Source: Thermoplasmata archaeon
Lineage (GTDB): Archaea; Thermoplasmatota; Thermoplasmata; Halarchaeoplasmatales; Halarchaeoplasmataceae
Assembly: GCA_007129655.1 (NCBI GenBank)
Contig: SKVC01000055.1
Coordinates: forward strand, 1 to 6,835
Direction of reading: 5' to 3'
Length of the DNA: 6,835 nucleotides
Below the pieces are notes generated by a model that was not told the DNA's origin, did not search any database, and saw only the letters and a list, made by a program, of their open reading frames with translations. Below are positions 1 through 6,360 of this stretch, piece after piece. A program made the translations under genes and the position numbers. Numbering within the stretch: the stretch's first letter is position 1; every line of letters begins with the position of its first letter.

Positions 1-1
1 C

Positions 2-436
2 GCGTTTCCCGAACTTACCCTTTCCACCGACGTTATAGTAGGCTTTCCGGGAGAGAGCGACGAAGAATTTGAACGAACTAAAAACATTTTAGAAAAAGTA
101 AAACCCGACATAGTAAACATCACACGATTCAGCCCCAGACCGGGAACTGCCGCTGCAACGATGGATTCCAAGGTTCATTCCAGCATCAAAAAGGAGCGTT
201 CGAAAGAGCTGACATCGCAGCATATGGATACTAGCCGTAAAATAAACGAAAAATACGTCGGTAGAGAGATGAATGTACTATTACTAGAAAAAGGTAAAGA
301 TGGATCGATAACCGGCAGAACAGACAACTATAAAGTAGTCGTGATCAAGACTTCGGATGAATCACTGCTGGGTAAAAGGGTAAACGTCGTGATAAAAGAA
401 GCAAGCGATGTGTACCTACTGGGAGAGCTTATCTAA
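2..436 (+). CDS. tRNA t6A37 methylthiotransferase, archaeal MiaB-like/CDKAL1 type (C-terminal part, 5' end outside window)
   Basis: This is the last 144 codons of a radical-SAM methylthiotransferase; the frame is open to the left edge, so the start and the FeS-cluster cysteines are not visible. Family members add a methylthio group to N6-threonylcarbamoyladenosine at position 37 of ANN-decoding tRNAs. The fragment opens with the end of the radical-SAM barrel: STDVIVGFPGES (fragment residues 8-19) is the conserved TDxIVGFPGE strand. TRFSPRPGTAAATM (41-54) is the RFSPRPGT motif typical of the archaeal/eukaryotic CDKAL1-like branch. A basic helical linker follows (about 55-82), then a C-terminal TRAM RNA-binding domain (about 83-144) with the characteristic GRTDNYK stretch and a terminal YLLGELI. 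An ATG at 161 is internal to the domain and is not a start. The TAA stop overlaps by 4 bp the stop of the convergent ketopantoate reductase gene. Family assignment is secure; the exact modification is inferred from the family. Confidence 0.93.
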   Translation, partial: AFPELTLSTDVIVGFPGESDEEFERTKNILEKVKPDIVNITRFSPRPGTAAATMDSKVHSSIKKERSKELTSQHMDTSRKINEKYVGREMNVLLLEKGKDGSITGRTDNYKVVVIKTSDESLLGKRVNVVIKEASDVYLLGELI

Positions 437-1320
437 AGGTAGCTATATTCCCGAGCCTTAACCAGTTCGTACAGGATCGTGTTATAGTGTGTATCCAGTC
501 CTTTGTTTTTACCAACTTCTATCACCGCTCCGTTGATACAGTCGATCTCCGTTTTTCTTTCATGTTCTATATCCTGCAGCATGCTCGATCTGTTATCGGC
601 GGTAGATTCAGCAACTTGTTCGGCCTCTTTTACCGGATCACCACCAGGAAGAGTTACTTCCGTTCTGGCGATGGCCGCAGATTCACTGCAAACCTGTTCT
701 AATAAATTTTTGAGATATTTTCTTTTTAGTATCTCACCGTTCTTCAAACCCGTCAGGGCGGTGATCGGGTTGATCCCGGAATTGACTATGACTTTCTTCC
801 AGATATGCCCCTTGATATTGTCTGTAAGTTCTACATTCAAGCCAGCGAAATTCAGAACGTCTCGGATTTTCTTTAGATCATCATCCATCCCTTCGGGATA
901 AACGCCGATAACTGTTTTTCCCTTACCGGTGTGTATCACTTTGCCGGATCCTACATACAAAAAGCCGTGACTGGTTATACCGCCTATCACTTTATCATCA
1001 GGAATGGAATCCAAAATTATTTCCTCGTTTTTCAATCCGTTCTGCAGTGAAAGTACATATGCATCGATATAAGGAGCTATAACTTCCATAGCTTGTCTGG
1101 TATCGTAGGATTTCGTACATAATATGGTCAACTCCCTGTCTCTTAATTCGCTGGGTTCTACCGTATATCGAACAGTGGTTTTGAGTTCTGTTTTCCCGCT
1201 TATCTCGATGTCATCTATAGTTCGCTCTCTTTTTCCCAACAATAATATATCATTACCTTCACTTAGCGAACCTGCAAGAAAGGTTCCCAAGGCACCAGGA
1301 CCAACTATCCCTATTTTCAT
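433..1320 (-). CDS. panE: 2-dehydropantoate 2-reductase (ketopantoate reductase)
   Basis: This 295-residue protein should catalyse NAD(P)H-dependent reduction of 2-dehydropantoate to (R)-pantoate, the cytosolic step that commits 2-oxoisovalerate-derived carbon to pantothenate and coenzyme A. Archaea normally continue from pantoate with pantoate kinase and phosphopantothenate synthetase, neither of which is seen here. The N-terminal Rossmann domain starts at the first residues, with GPGALG (7-12). Family catalytic and substrate-binding positions are present: K70 in CTKSYDT, the QNG triplet at 93-95, K176 in WKKVIVN, N180 and N184 in NSGINP, S246, and E258 in KTEIDCING. Length is normal for the family and the ATG start places the dinucleotide-binding strand directly at the N-terminus. 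The gene starts 2 nt after the stop of the upstream IleRS-like gene, so the two are almost certainly co-transcribed and perhaps translationally coupled. Its TAG stop overlaps the methylthiotransferase stop on the other strand. Other members of the ApbA/PanE superfamily are possible, but the conserved residues favour true PanE. Confidence 0.92.
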   Translation of the reverse strand: MKIGIVGPGALGTFLAGSLSEGNDILLLGKRERTIDDIEISGKTELKTTVRYTVEPSELRDRELTILCTKSYDTRQAMEVIAPYIDAYVLSLQNGLKNEEIILDSIPDDKVIGGITSHGFLYVGSGKVIHTGKGKTVIGVYPEGMDDDLKKIRDVLNFAGLNVELTDNIKGHIWKKVIVNSGINPITALTGLKNGEILKRKYLKNLLEQVCSESAAIARTEVTLPGGDPVKEAEQVAESTADNRSSMLQDIEHERKTEIDCINGAVIEVGKNKGLDTHYNTILYELVKAREYSYL

Positions 1321-1322
1321 AT

Positions 1323-4300
1323 CTATCCCTTTATCACTTCATCGACTTCGTTCTCGAGCATATCTATTTCATGCCGATCCAATGTCTTTTCACTTATAGG
1401 TATAAGGAGTATAGACTCTTTTATGGCTACTTGATCTTTAAGCGATTGTATCAGATGAAGGACAGTTCTGAAATCATTGTTTGTGATAAGGTATTCAATA
1501 CCATTGAGGAGTATCACGCCCTGTTCTTCACTAAGGAACCTTTCGATGTTAAGACTGAATTTTTCTAGATTTTTCGGTCTTACCGCGTTAGCTCGATCAA
1601 CGTTAGAAAGCCATATCATAGTCACATTTTTGAAGCCGTACTTTTTCTTCACCTTTTTCGGAAATTGTCTTGTCACGAGCAATCCTTTAAGACCGGCTTC
1701 TAATATTTCCTGATACAGTTCGATCGCTTTATCTCCTTCATCTTCTATCAGGTAGGTAGTGCTCCTCGAGATCCCCGAAGGTAGAGTCTCTTCTTCCGTT
1801 GTTTCGGTTATGATCTCCGTTTCATCCCCGAAAACATCCGGCTCTTTTTCGACAAGATCCTCTTCTGTGATCTCCACCTCTATTTCTTCTTCTATGAATT
1901 GTTCTTCTTCCGGTTTTTCTTCAATATCTCCGTATTCTTCTCTGATAGCATCCAATATATCGACGGCATGGCTTTCATTCACATGACTTATTTCCGTTAG
2001 ATCATGGATGTCCGCTTCAAAAAAATCCGTGTATGATCTGTAACCACTTTCGTAGATAGCCTTTGCCCTCGCCGGTCCTATACCATCGACCTGCTGGAGG
2101 GTTTTAACGAGTCTTTGTTTATTACGTTCTTCGTCTATGACACGCCCGGCTTCTCCTCTATCTTCGGCTTCCAAATATGTTTCGCCTCCACCCAGTTTAA
2201 CCGTTTGGACTATACGCCGGGCTAGGCTGCGTTTGAAGTCATCGAGAGAGGATATCTCTTCTGCAGTAGCTGCCTCTAATCTTTGTAAAGAAGTATAGCC
2301 AGCTTCGTAGAGTCTTTCGGCTAGTTCTTTACTCATACCTTGTATGGCTTCGTATATGCTTATCATCTTTGCCCGATATAGCGGGATGAGTCCTAGGTCG
2401 ACTATCATCTCATCTTCTTCGGTTTCATGATCCTCCGGTTCTTCAGGTAGTTCCATTATATGCCCTGTTAGATCCCATTCTACCAGATATTCAACCGCAT
2501 CCATATCTTCTTCACCGAAATGGATAGATCTAGCATTCAATGCATCTTTGATTTTTTCCAAATTAATTTCCACGATCTTCATTATTCTGTCCGAAGAATT
2601 CACGAATATTTCCATTTCGTCTTCTTTGTCTAAGTCGAGGTCGTTCCTCATACTTTTCAGTCTCAGAATGATCTCATTTAAAACCTCTTTTTCCCATATC
2701 TCAGTGATGATATGGCTGTCTAAATAAATTCCTCCATGTTCGGTTTCCAGAGCACTGAAACCCTCTGGTAATTCCTTCTCAAAAGTCACCATATTGGGTT
2801 GTATATCTACGATGCCTCCTTCAATTCCAAGCTTATATTCACCTTTTTCGATACCTACCTTGATGTCTTTTGCCGGTCGTTTTTCCAGCATCAGTGCTAT
2901 TCGGCTTACCCATTGTCTGTACGATTTTCCGATGGCATTGTAATTTGGGTGTACCGTTAGTATCATCTCTTCCCATTCTTCACCCGGACGTACTAACTCA
3001 ATGGTTTCAACAAATGCCTTATCCTTGATTATATCTCCGTACTGCTCCATCAATGTGATTATGTTTAAATCGTTAGCATCCACCACTATCCTTTTCAAGG
3101 GCCACTTTTCAGTCATCCCGATCTTTCTCTTTTCTTCCAGGATGCCTTCCGTTATCTCTTGTACTTCTTTCATATCTTTTTCTAGTATTTCATCTATGAA
3201 TATCCTGTTAGTAACCGGCCATTCACACATGAAAACAGATGATTTTTCACCTTCGAGTTTTAGGTACATTTTCTCGGATATGTAAGGAGCTATAGGTGCC
3301 AGCATCTTAGATGTCATAACAAGGGATTGATGCAGGATCTTCAATACACATAATGTATCTCTCTGACTGCCTTCTTCAAGTCTTTTTCTCGCCAGCCCGA
3401 TGTACCATTGTGCGATATCATCGACGATGAATTTTTCTATTTGATCCACCACTGAATCGAATCGGAGTTTTTGGTATGACTCTTTCACATCCATGTTTAA
3501 TCTTTCAAGACGTGATAACAACCACTTATCTTCTACACACATATATTCCCTTAAAAATTCAAGATGTGCTTCGTCAGGATTGAAGTCGCATCTCTTTGAT
3601 TCTGTAAGATATATCTGAAAAATATTCCATAGTACCTTCAGTCCTTTTCTGGGCTCCCTCAGATCTTCTGTTGATATTTCATGGTCTTTCCACATCGGCC
3701 TATCGGCCACCATAGATACTCTGAAAGGGTCCTCCCCCGAGCTTTTCAGTAACGATACCATATCTCCTTGTGCTAGATCTATATGGCCGTAACCCGCCAA
3801 TTTTTTTACGGGCGGCTCTTCAAATAAGTCTGAAGCCATACTCAGATGTGCGTTAAAAAGGCCATCTTCGTCAGTGAATGAGCCGAACATGATATCTCCG
3901 GGCCACCATACCTCCTGATACTTATTAGGATATCCCAACTGTGCCCATGGTGAAAGGGCGGCTAGAGTGAGTGAGTTAAACATCTTACCTTCCCACGACA
4001 TCTCATCATCACATTTACTGCAGTTAACCCTCATGATGCGTATGTCCTTCAGCATGTTCATCGTTCTTGATTCGGCTCCTGCTCTGTTTGCTGCTTTCGC
4101 CAATTCGTCAATGGTTTCCGGTATGAAAATTTCACCACATTCACATTTCCAGATCGGTATGGGCATCCCCCATCCGTCCCGTCTAGATATGAACCAATCT
4201 TCAGTTCCGGAGACCCAGTTCGTAGTCCTGGATGTTCCCATACCCTTAGGGACCGGTTTTACCTTGGCAAATAGATTTTTCAATCGTTTACGCATACTTG

Positions 4301-5567
4301 AAGCTTTGATGAACCATTCTTCGTTCTCTTGATGCTCAAAATCCGAGCCGCAGTGTATGCAAAATTCAGATCTTGAACGTTTTTCGATTTCGCCTAATAT
4401 ATGGTAATTAAGCTTTAGAATTCTGAGAACTTTAAAAGAGGCATCTTCTACGTTTATGCCTGCAAATCTTCCAAGAGAATCGTCGTCCAACAGTTCGCCA
4501 CTTTCTTTGATCAATCTTACATGGGGTAGACCTTTTTCATTCACTATGTCTGTCGATTTTGCATCGGTGTCAGGCACTAGAGGATATAAACCTGTAGCCG
4601 AACGCGGCGTGTTCTCAGATGCGATCACACGATGCATACCCCTTTCTCCGGTCATACCGATACTGTCCAACAGATAATCAAAGGGATTGATATATTCTAT
4701 ACCATCGAGTTTCTTTCCGGGTATGGTATTTACAACGGTGTAATCATCGATACCGATTTTATCCATTATGACTTTTACGTTTTCTTTCAACAAGAGAGAT
4801 CTGCTAGGACCTTTTTTCCCCTTATATTCCACCACGCAGTAATCTCTATCCGGATGAACCGCTAAACCGACTGTGTCCAATAGTTTCCAAAGATCGGATA
4901 GATGTATCAGAAAATTTCTTCCGGTTCCCTTTTCAGCAGGTAACCCGATTATATACTCTTTTTTTAGCTTAAGAGATAATAAACGATCCATCTGAGATAA
5001 GGAGCTCTGGCACTTCGGACACCATGGTAATAACGTACGCTTCTTTTCCAGAAGATCCTTTTCATGTAATTGTTTGAAAGTCCACCAGACAGAATCTATG
5101 AATGTTGTGGGATATGTAGAATAAAATTTTTTAGGGTCGTACAGGAACCCCATCTCTTTGTACTCTTTCTCTATTATCTCCTTGTCCTTTAGGGCTATCT
5201 TTTGGCATGTTCTTATGAATTTCGCCATATCATCTTCGTAGATATCATCAAATTTATCTACACCCATGTTGGAGAAAGCCTTCTGTTCTACGGAAAGACT
5301 GAAAGAATCATAACCGTATGTATACTTTATATTGAATCCGCACATGTGTTTGAAGCGGTACCATATATCGTAGAGCAGCTTAGGGTATAATTCCATCAAA
5401 GAGTACGTGTCGTGAAGCATATGAGGTGTGTGGACGATGTAATGTTTTTCACCTCCGACCCTTTTCTCTTTTAGAATTATATCTCTTATCCCTCTTTTAT
5501 CCCAGTATCGATGTATATCCGACTCAACATCTTTGGGATCGTAAAGTTTAACTGATTCATCGGTCAT
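1323..5567 (-). CDS. Catalytically degenerate isoleucyl-tRNA synthetase-like protein fused to HhH repeats and a DUF835 domain
   Basis: This 1,414-residue protein (numbered from ATG 5567) combines a complete IleRS-like fold with archaeal signalling and nucleic-acid modules. Residues 1-1018 follow IleRS in order: the N-terminal segment with YWDKRGI, Rossmann half one, zinc knuckle pair C183/C186 and C403/C406, the CP1 insertion (about 205-400), DWFISRRDGWGMPIPIW (457-473), second zinc set C475/C477 and C516/C519, Rossmann half two, the anticodon-binding domain (about 680-828, with DDIAQWYIG at 716-724) and the IleRS C-terminal domain (about 863-1018). The HIGH position reads SLME (56-59), GWDxHGLP reads GYDSFSLS (85-92), WYDSG reads FNSLT (530-534), and KMSKS is deleted between GHID (594) and GEDPFR (611). 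Editing-site motifs are lost too, so aminoacylation is not expected. Then come HhH modules at about 1070-1124 and 1153-1212 (VDGIGPARAKAIYESGY at 1160-1176), an acidic linker (about 1216-1262) and DUF835 (1265-1413). The frame runs on to an ATG at 5693, but those 42 extra residues match nothing in IleRS and overlap the divergent gene. Role unknown; a tRNA-binding regulator is inferred. Confidence 0.88.
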   Translation of the reverse strand: MTDESVKLYDPKDVESDIHRYWDKRGIRDIILKEKRVGGEKHYIVHTPHMLHDTYSLMELYPKLLYDIWYRFKHMCGFNIKYTYGYDSFSLSVEQKAFSNMGVDKFDDIYEDDMAKFIRTCQKIALKDKEIIEKEYKEMGFLYDPKKFYSTYPTTFIDSVWWTFKQLHEKDLLEKKRTLLPWCPKCQSSLSQMDRLLSLKLKKEYIIGLPAEKGTGRNFLIHLSDLWKLLDTVGLAVHPDRDYCVVEYKGKKGPSRSLLLKENVKVIMDKIGIDDYTVVNTIPGKKLDGIEYINPFDYLLDSIGMTGERGMHRVIASENTPRSATGLYPLVPDTDAKSTDIVNEKGLPHVRLIKESGELLDDDSLGRFAGINVEDASFKVLRILKLNYHILGEIEKRSRSEFCIHCGSDFEHQENEEWFIKASSMRKRLKNLFAKVKPVPKGMGTSRTTNWVSGTEDWFISRRDGWGMPIPIWKCECGEIFIPETIDELAKAANRAGAESRTMNMLKDIRIMRVNCSKCDDEMSWEGKMFNSLTLAALSPWAQLGYPNKYQEVWWPGDIMFGSFTDEDGLFNAHLSMASDLFEEPPVKKLAGYGHIDLAQGDMVSLLKSSGEDPFRVSMVADRPMWKDHEISTEDLREPRKGLKVLWNIFQIYLTESKRCDFNPDEAHLEFLREYMCVEDKWLLSRLERLNMDVKESYQKLRFDSVVDQIEKFIVDDIAQWYIGLARKRLEEGSQRDTLCVLKILHQSLVMTSKMLAPIAPYISEKMYLKLEGEKSSVFMCEWPVTNRIFIDEILEKDMKEVQEITEGILEEKRKIGMTEKWPLKRIVVDANDLNIITLMEQYGDIIKDKAFVETIELVRPGEEWEEMILTVHPNYNAIGKSYRQWVSRIALMLEKRPAKDIKVGIEKGEYKLGIEGGIVDIQPNMVTFEKELPEGFSALETEHGGIYLDSHIITEIWEKEVLNEIILRLKSMRNDLDLDKEDEMEIFVNSSDRIMKIVEINLEKIKDALNARSIHFGEEDMDAVEYLVEWDLTGHIMELPEEPEDHETEEDEMIVDLGLIPLYRAKMISIYEAIQGMSKELAERLYEAGYTSLQRLEAATAEEISSLDDFKRSLARRIVQTVKLGGGETYLEAEDRGEAGRVIDEERNKQRLVKTLQQVDGIGPARAKAIYESGYRSYTDFFEADIHDLTEISHVNESHAVDILDAIREEYGDIEEKPEEEQFIEEEIEVEITEEDLVEKEPDVFGDETEIITETTEEETLPSGISRSTTYLIEDEGDKAIELYQEILEAGLKGLLVTRQFPKKVKKKYGFKNVTMIWLSNVDRANAVRPKNLEKFSLNIERFLSEEQGVILLNGIEYLITNNDFRTVLHLIQSLKDQVAIKESILLIPISEKTLDRHEIDMLENEVDEVIKG
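1325..1337 (-). promoter_or_regulatory. candidate ribosome binding site of panE inside the end of the upstream gene
   Basis: Read on the minus strand, the bases just before the panE ATG contain GTGAT (1337-1333) and GGGAT (1329-1325). Both partly complement the archaeal 16S anti-Shine-Dalgarno end (the GGAGGTGAT consensus). They lie within the last codons of the IleRS-like gene, which is consistent with translational coupling. The match is partial and the GTGAT spacing of about 12 nt is long. Confidence 0.35.
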
Positions 5568-5595
5568 CTTATCGATAATAGAAAGGCGCTCTAAC

Positions 5596-5607
5596 TTAAA
5601 TTTATTT
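5596..5607 (-). promoter_or_regulatory. candidate TATA box for the IleRS-like/panE operon
   Basis: On the minus strand this reads AAATAAATTTAA, an AT-only TATA-like element centred about 35 nt before ATG 5567. An archaeal start site about 25 nt downstream would leave a leader of roughly 8-10 nt. This supports 5567 as the start rather than 5693. No good Shine-Dalgarno sequence precedes 5567. The minus-strand reading of TTTTAAAA (5639-5646) is an alternative box and would give a leader of about 45 nt. Confidence 0.4.
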
Positions 5608-5637
5608 CCATCGAAAATCAATGATTTCACACAGAAT

Positions 5638-5646
5638 CTTTTAAAA
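5638..5646 (+). promoter_or_regulatory. candidate TATA box for a leaderless hydrolase transcript
   Basis: CTTTTAAAA is centred about 28 nt before ATG 5670, the distance expected between an archaeal TATA box and the transcription start. The transcript would then begin at or within a few bases of the start codon. No Shine-Dalgarno-like sequence lies between the box and the ATG, which fits leaderless translation. The TTTTAAAA core is a perfect palindrome, so it could also be bound in the opposite direction. Confidence 0.5.
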
Positions 5647-5667
5647 CCATAAGACTTACTTTCTAAA

Positions 5668-5688
5668 ATATGCGTATAACATACATAT
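5668..5688. repeat. short imperfect inverted repeat over the hydrolase start codon
   Basis: ATATGCGTAT (5668-5677) and ATACATAT (5681-5688) are reverse complements apart from a two-base bulge (CG or GC) in the left arm, with AAC between them. The repeat spans the ATG at 5670-5672. It could be an operator next to the TATA box or a weak hairpin at the 5' end of the mRNA. It is AT-rich and short, so chance is possible. Confidence 0.3.
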
Positions 5689-6356
5689 CCCACAGTTGTT
5701 TTGTTCTGGAAAACGATGTAGTTTTATTATTCGACTATCCCTCCGGAGCCATGCTGACATCCGGTGCACAAAAGATAGTTGAGGATGCGGTTCTAGATTC
5801 TAAGCTCTACGTTTTCATCAGCCACTCCCACGGAGACCACTATAATCCGGATGTAACGAAGATGGCTGAAGAGGCACAGAGCGTCGAATATATCGTTTCC
5901 GATGACGTACCTCTGAGCATCGGCCACTCCTTGGGCCCCGATGAAAAACTATCTCTGGATGTTATGGATATAACAACCTACGAAAGCAACGACGCCGGCT
6001 TAGCATTTCTCATAGAGCTGGGAGGTAAACGCATCTACTACGGCGGCGACCTTGCAAAATGGGATTGGGACGACTTCGATGTCGATACCCGACGATATAT
6101 GGTAAAAGTATTCGAAGATATGACGGCCCGACTATCAAAATTGAATATCGATGTGGCATTCTCCAATATGGACAAGCGGCTGGAAAGCTGGGCTGGACCT
6201 CTGGATTTTTTAGAGGTTGTTAAGCCAAAATTCTTCGTACCAATGCATACTTTTGGACATCCTGAGTGGATAGATGATCTAGTAGAAAAAACCGAATACC
6301 CGACCGAACGTATTTTCAGATATAAAAAACCCGGGGATCCCGTCGAATTAAGGTAG
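5670..6356 (+). CDS. Metallo-beta-lactamase-fold metal-dependent hydrolase, UlaG-like (COG2220) family
   Basis: This 228-residue cytosolic protein has the compact MBL fold without a signal peptide or membrane segment. It begins, as usual for the family, directly in the first beta strands with ITYISHSCFVLE (H8). The metal-binding motif HSHGDH lies at residues 52-57 (H52, H54, D56, H57), followed by the bridging aspartate in YYGGD (D127) and the C-terminal histidine in PMHTFGH (H193). The spot where many UlaG-like enzymes have a histidine before the SDxG segment reads TYESNDAG (103-110). As I recall the small-MBL subfamily with a GDL-x3-W-x-W motif after the aspartate (here GGDLAKWDW, 125-133), its members also lack that histidine, so this need not mean loss of activity. 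The substrate cannot be told from sequence. The gene is transcribed divergently from the IleRS-like operon, probably from a leaderless promoter, and stops 4 nt before the convergent histidine kinase. The next in-frame upstream region has no better start. Confidence 0.88.
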   Translation: MRITYISHSCFVLENDVVLLFDYPSGAMLTSGAQKIVEDAVLDSKLYVFISHSHGDHYNPDVTKMAEEAQSVEYIVSDDVPLSIGHSLGPDEKLSLDVMDITTYESNDAGLAFLIELGGKRIYYGGDLAKWDWDDFDVDTRRYMVKVFEDMTARLSKLNIDVAFSNMDKRLESWAGPLDFLEVVKPKFFVPMHTFGHPEWIDDLVEKTEYPTERIFRYKKPGDPVELR

Positions 6357-6360
6357 CCTA

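Noticed and set aside
1782..1931. Glu/Asp-rich coding stretch as a DNA tandem repeat
   Set aside because: The GAA/GAG/GAT-rich codons are irregular with no fixed period; it is better explained as an acidic interdomain linker.
3732..3752. LLKSSGE as a variant KMSKS loop
   Set aside because: By alignment it belongs to the helix after KMSKS (the family's IIRKFGAD segment, followed by the conserved arginine). The loop itself is missing upstream of it.
487..5390. Plus-strand open frames opposite panE and the long gene (for example 503-901, 3967-4332)
   Set aside because: They are antisense shadows of well-supported minus-strand genes, with low-complexity Ser/Phe-rich translations and no recognisable domain.
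1323..5567. The long gene as a decaying pseudogene of ileS
   Set aside because: The frame is open for more than 1,400 codons with no stop or frameshift. Zinc cysteines and core helices are conserved, and the fusion to intact HhH and DUF835 domains continues in the same frame.
1323..5567. Assignment to ValRS or LeuRS instead of IleRS
   Set aside because: The paired zinc knuckles (CPKC with CIHC, and CEC with CSKC), the WFIK...DWFISRR spacing and the post-anticodon C-terminal domain follow the IleRS order best. The three enzymes are related, so distant ValRS similarity is expected.
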